A stretch of DNA of 64,000 nt from Archilochus colubris. Lineage: Eukaryota > Chordata > Aves > Apodiformes > Trochilidae. A program made the translations under genes and the position numbers. This document shows positions 61,046 to 64,000 of the stretch, piece after piece. Each line of letters begins with the position of its first letter. The stretch's first letter is position 1. Below the pieces are notes generated by a model. It saw nothing but the letters and a program-made list of their open reading frames with translations, had not been told where the DNA came from and made no database searches. The stretch covers positions 130,894,792 through 130,958,791 of the forward strand of contig CM041084.1 in assembly GCA_023079485.1 (NCBI GenBank). Direction: 5' to 3'.

Positions 61046-64000
61046 GGGGAAAGACTGCCCTGCTGTACTTTAGCTGCTCTCTTATAACCTACTGGCATAA
61101 ACAATATTTTGGAATAGAAGTTAACAAGGGGAGTTATTCCAGAACGCCTTTGAAAAATGGTTATTCATAAATACCCAGCATGTCTGTTCATTTCTGGAAG
61201 CTGCCTCTCTGTGTCTGTGCATAACTCTGCACATGTGAAAGGAGAATGAGGCTTCTGGATTGACCCAGGACATCCATAAAGAAAATTAACTGAGACTGGG
61301 AGTCAAAACCCCAACTCGAAAGGCCATTAACACTCTGTATGTTCTTTGGCTGAAAGCTGATACATAAATATTTTTAATTCCTGTACCAAATATCAAGGCT
61401 TATATGTGATGACAGGACATTTAAAATAAGATACCGAGCTTGACACATGGAAATGTCACAAGGGTTTTAAAAGCACTGCTCCTCACTGAGAGATGGATAG
61501 CAGTTAAATGTTTTTTTCATGGAGTGATTAAGACTTCTCTCTGTCACCCACCTTTATGTAATCTTACTGCTACACAGTGGTGGGCTGCTAGCACAGAGCA
61601 CAAATCATCGTTGCTACAGTGCTGGGAGAGTGAATCTGAAGTGTGTGGGAAGGAGTGCTATAGGAAGTGTATCACACAGACAGAGGGAAGAAGGCAGCCA
61701 GGGGAGGTAGGGATGCCAGCACCCAAAGACCCCAGAATGTGCTGGTGAAAAGCCATGCTGGCTTCTGCAGTGTGGGAAGGAGAAGACGATGCTGCAAAAG
61801 GTACATCTTCATGGTTAAAGTCTGCTTTTAATAACAGCTATTTTGCCAAGCTGAAAGGAGAGTAAATTGTAAGTAATTTGCGTTAGGCTGGAGTTAGGAG
61901 GAAACTTCCACCTACCTGGACAGGGTCATGCAAGGCTTGGGGTTTTTTTCACATCATTTGCCAGTTCCAGAAAACAAATATAATTTAGAAAGTTCTTACT
62001 ACCCCTTACTATTAAGTTGAAGGCTTCAGATCCCAGGACCACAGTGCCACACAGCCCATGCATCTCCTAAGAGTGCTGCACAAGCCCTCAGCCCTCAAAA
62101 TTACTGGAAAAGGATGGGAATGGATGACTGTTCCACCCACTTCAGGTGGCACATGCTTTAGTTATGCACCAGCCCCCACGCAGATCCCCTTGAAGTTTCA
62201 TTGCTCTCACTTAGTGGCAGGGTCTCTGATGTGCCTTGCAGCAGAGGTCTCCTCCTGTGTGTCATCTGTTCTTTGCAACACATAGTAGTACACCAAGATG
62301 CATCCTTATAAACTTCAACTTCATCCACCAGGGATATCTGCTGCATCACATTTTCTGCAAGGATGAAAGAGGTCCCCATGTCCATACCCACATCATTCCT
62401 CTATTCAGGCTCCAGGAGAAAAAGGTTTCACTTGTAAGGATGTTGTTAGCATAGCACTGAAACATTTTTGAGCTGGCAGAGTAGCTGTGTAGTAGCTGTG
62501 TTGCCTCACTTCCCACTTCCTAAATGTTCTGCCTCTCTTTCTACTTAAGAGCAAATGTGTGGCTGATTCCTTAACCAGACCCTGTGGGGAAGAAAGCCAC
62601 AGACAAGGCAAGCAGGTCTGCCCCATTCCTGGAATGTGTTCTGGTGTGGTGGACATGATCCCCAGGCCATGTGTCTGTCCCAGTAATCCCATGCATGGCC
62701 ACCCTCCCATCCCTTCATATTCTGCCATAGCTACTGCTCAGCTCCTTCTGCTCCTGCATGTAGCCCATATGAGGCAGCTTTCCAACAGGGCTGGGGAGAC
62801 CTGCCAGCAGTGCTGCAGAGCACAATGTGACAAAGGAATCCTTTAAATCTGAAGCCAAAGCTGACTTCCAAAGGCTTTTGTTGCTGTGCACGGTGTATTC
62901 AGCAGGCTTCAAACCACCACAGGACCTTCTGTGGCTGTTTGTCATGCCTGCTTCTCATGCTGGCTTGTTGGAGGTCAGATAATATAATAAATTCAATGAA
63001 GACAATTCCCATTTCTTAAAATGTTATTGCATAAAATTTAAATGCTCTTAATATTTCCCCTTTTGAACTACAGCTTATGTTACACATGTCTGATCGTTTG
63101 GAGATCTGGTTCTGCCCAACACCATGATGCTCTTATTATGGAAAATACTGGGCCAGGAAGTGCCTGTCTGCAGGTTGTTGGATGGCTCTGCCAGGAACAA
63201 CTGCAGGCTCTTGAGCTCAGCAGCTGCCTATGGAAGGTAGATCACCTTGGGAAAAATCAACCTAGAAGAAGGGAGGAGATAGAGGGAAAACAGAAAAAAA
63301 ATCCGAGAGCAAAGAGATTGAAGGGTGAGAGTAGGAGAGGAAAATTGGGAGGCTGAGGGAGAGGCTTGTAGCACAGGGAAAAGAAGAGAGAAGGCAAATT
63401 GTGATATGCTTGTGCATCTAGCTGGAGTCAGAGGGACTTCCAAGGGAAGGGCAAGATGCACCTCTGGGGCACCTCACTGAGGAGTGTGTTGTGCTCTGGG
63501 TGCTCAGCAGCCTCTGTTTCCCAAGGAAAGCAACCTCAAGAGAGGTTCAGAAGCTCTGCACGAAGCTGTTTTATTTGCTTACAATTAGTCTGACTGCAAG
63601 ATCTGTTAGAGTGGAGACTTGTCTTTCTTTGTTATCTTTTTGCCACATTTCAGGGCAGAACTTCCAGGAGGAGAGGACAGCAGGCTAACAACAAACAGTC
63701 ATTAATCTTGATGATACCCTGTTCAGGGGAAGGAGAGAATGCAGCCATGGAGTGGGCTAAGCTGTGGGCTCTGTACAGAGGTAGAAATGGCATGTACTGC
63801 TGTCTGTCTGGAACTGATTTACGTGCCTGGGTCTGAGGCTTCCAATTTTTTTTCTCTGTTCCTTGCAACACCTCCCAAAACAAAAGAGAGAATAAGTATT
63901 TATGTTCTTTGATGTGAAAAATTCTCTCTGGTTGAAGGTCAGTGCTGCAAGTGGTGGTGGCTCCAGAGAGGTGCTGAGTGCATTGCATGGAGGACCTGCC
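61046..64000. other. Unique non-coding DNA, no gene seen
   Basis: Longest frames are 112 codons (63650-63988, minus), 107 codons (62405-62728, minus) and 104 codons (63042-63356, plus), overlapping others and lacking domains. A short 11-base duplication lies near 62481-62502. A purine-rich stretch is listed separately. Confidence 0.55.
63250..63390. repeat. Purine-rich (A/G) region on plus strand
   Basis: Dense GGA, AGAG and GGAAAA words (for example GAAGGGAGGAGATAGAGGG near 63268). Composition is clear; no element or function is recognised. Confidence 0.55.

Noticed and set aside
1..64000. CRISPR arrays, prokaryotic operons, phage or integrated viral genes
   Set aside because: No regularly spaced repeats, ribosome-binding-site-led gene strings, LTR pairs or retroviral gene text were seen on either strand.

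Overview
This window looks like vertebrate nuclear DNA, most likely from a bird. The strongest evidence is a set of at least eleven truncated CR1 retrotransposon fragments. Most complete 3' ends carry the octamer-type tail (variants of ATTCTRTG) that marks CR1 in birds and other sauropsids. Other supports are low repeat density (recognised CR1 sequence sums to about 3.5 kb, roughly 5 percent), scarce CpG, and the absence of L1 or Alu-type repeats. Turtle or crocodilian DNA cannot be fully excluded from sequence alone. No bacterial or phage gene organisation is present.

I find no protein-coding gene, rRNA, tRNA, snRNA or CRISPR array that I can support. Open frames on both strands are mostly short, overlap one another, and lack recognisable domains; the only recognisable protein similarity is to the C-terminal end of CR1 ORF2. 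The window therefore reads as intergenic DNA (a gene desert) or the inside of a very long intron.

Layout: 1-8.2 kb is unique DNA with a MIR-like SINE relic near 1.9 kb and an A/C-rich tract at 2.1 kb. 8.2-14.6 kb holds three minus-strand CR1 fragments, one with an open 98-codon C-terminal frame. 14.6-25.6 kb is unique DNA with T- and A-rich runs. 25.65-26.76 kb holds two CR1 pieces in opposite orientation. 26.8-34.4 kb is unique DNA with a candidate conserved block at 27.2-27.6 kb. A CR1 3' end lies at 34.4-34.7 kb. 34.7-46.8 kb contains the most regulatory-looking DNA: AT-rich blocks that keep isolated CpGs and homeodomain/POU-type words (38.7-42.3 kb), and a local CpG cluster at 44.5 kb. 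Two plus-strand CR1 copies of different subfamilies sit back to back at 46.8-48.0 kb. 48-64 kb holds three more CR1 pieces, an (AAAC)-rich tract, an ancient-repeat candidate at 60.9 kb and a 276-codon open frame of unknown meaning on the minus strand (56.7-57.5 kb).

No new biological system is evident. The items most worth a second look are the 276-codon frame, the AT-rich conserved-element candidates, the CpG cluster and a short secretory-signal-like frame at 46.26 kb.
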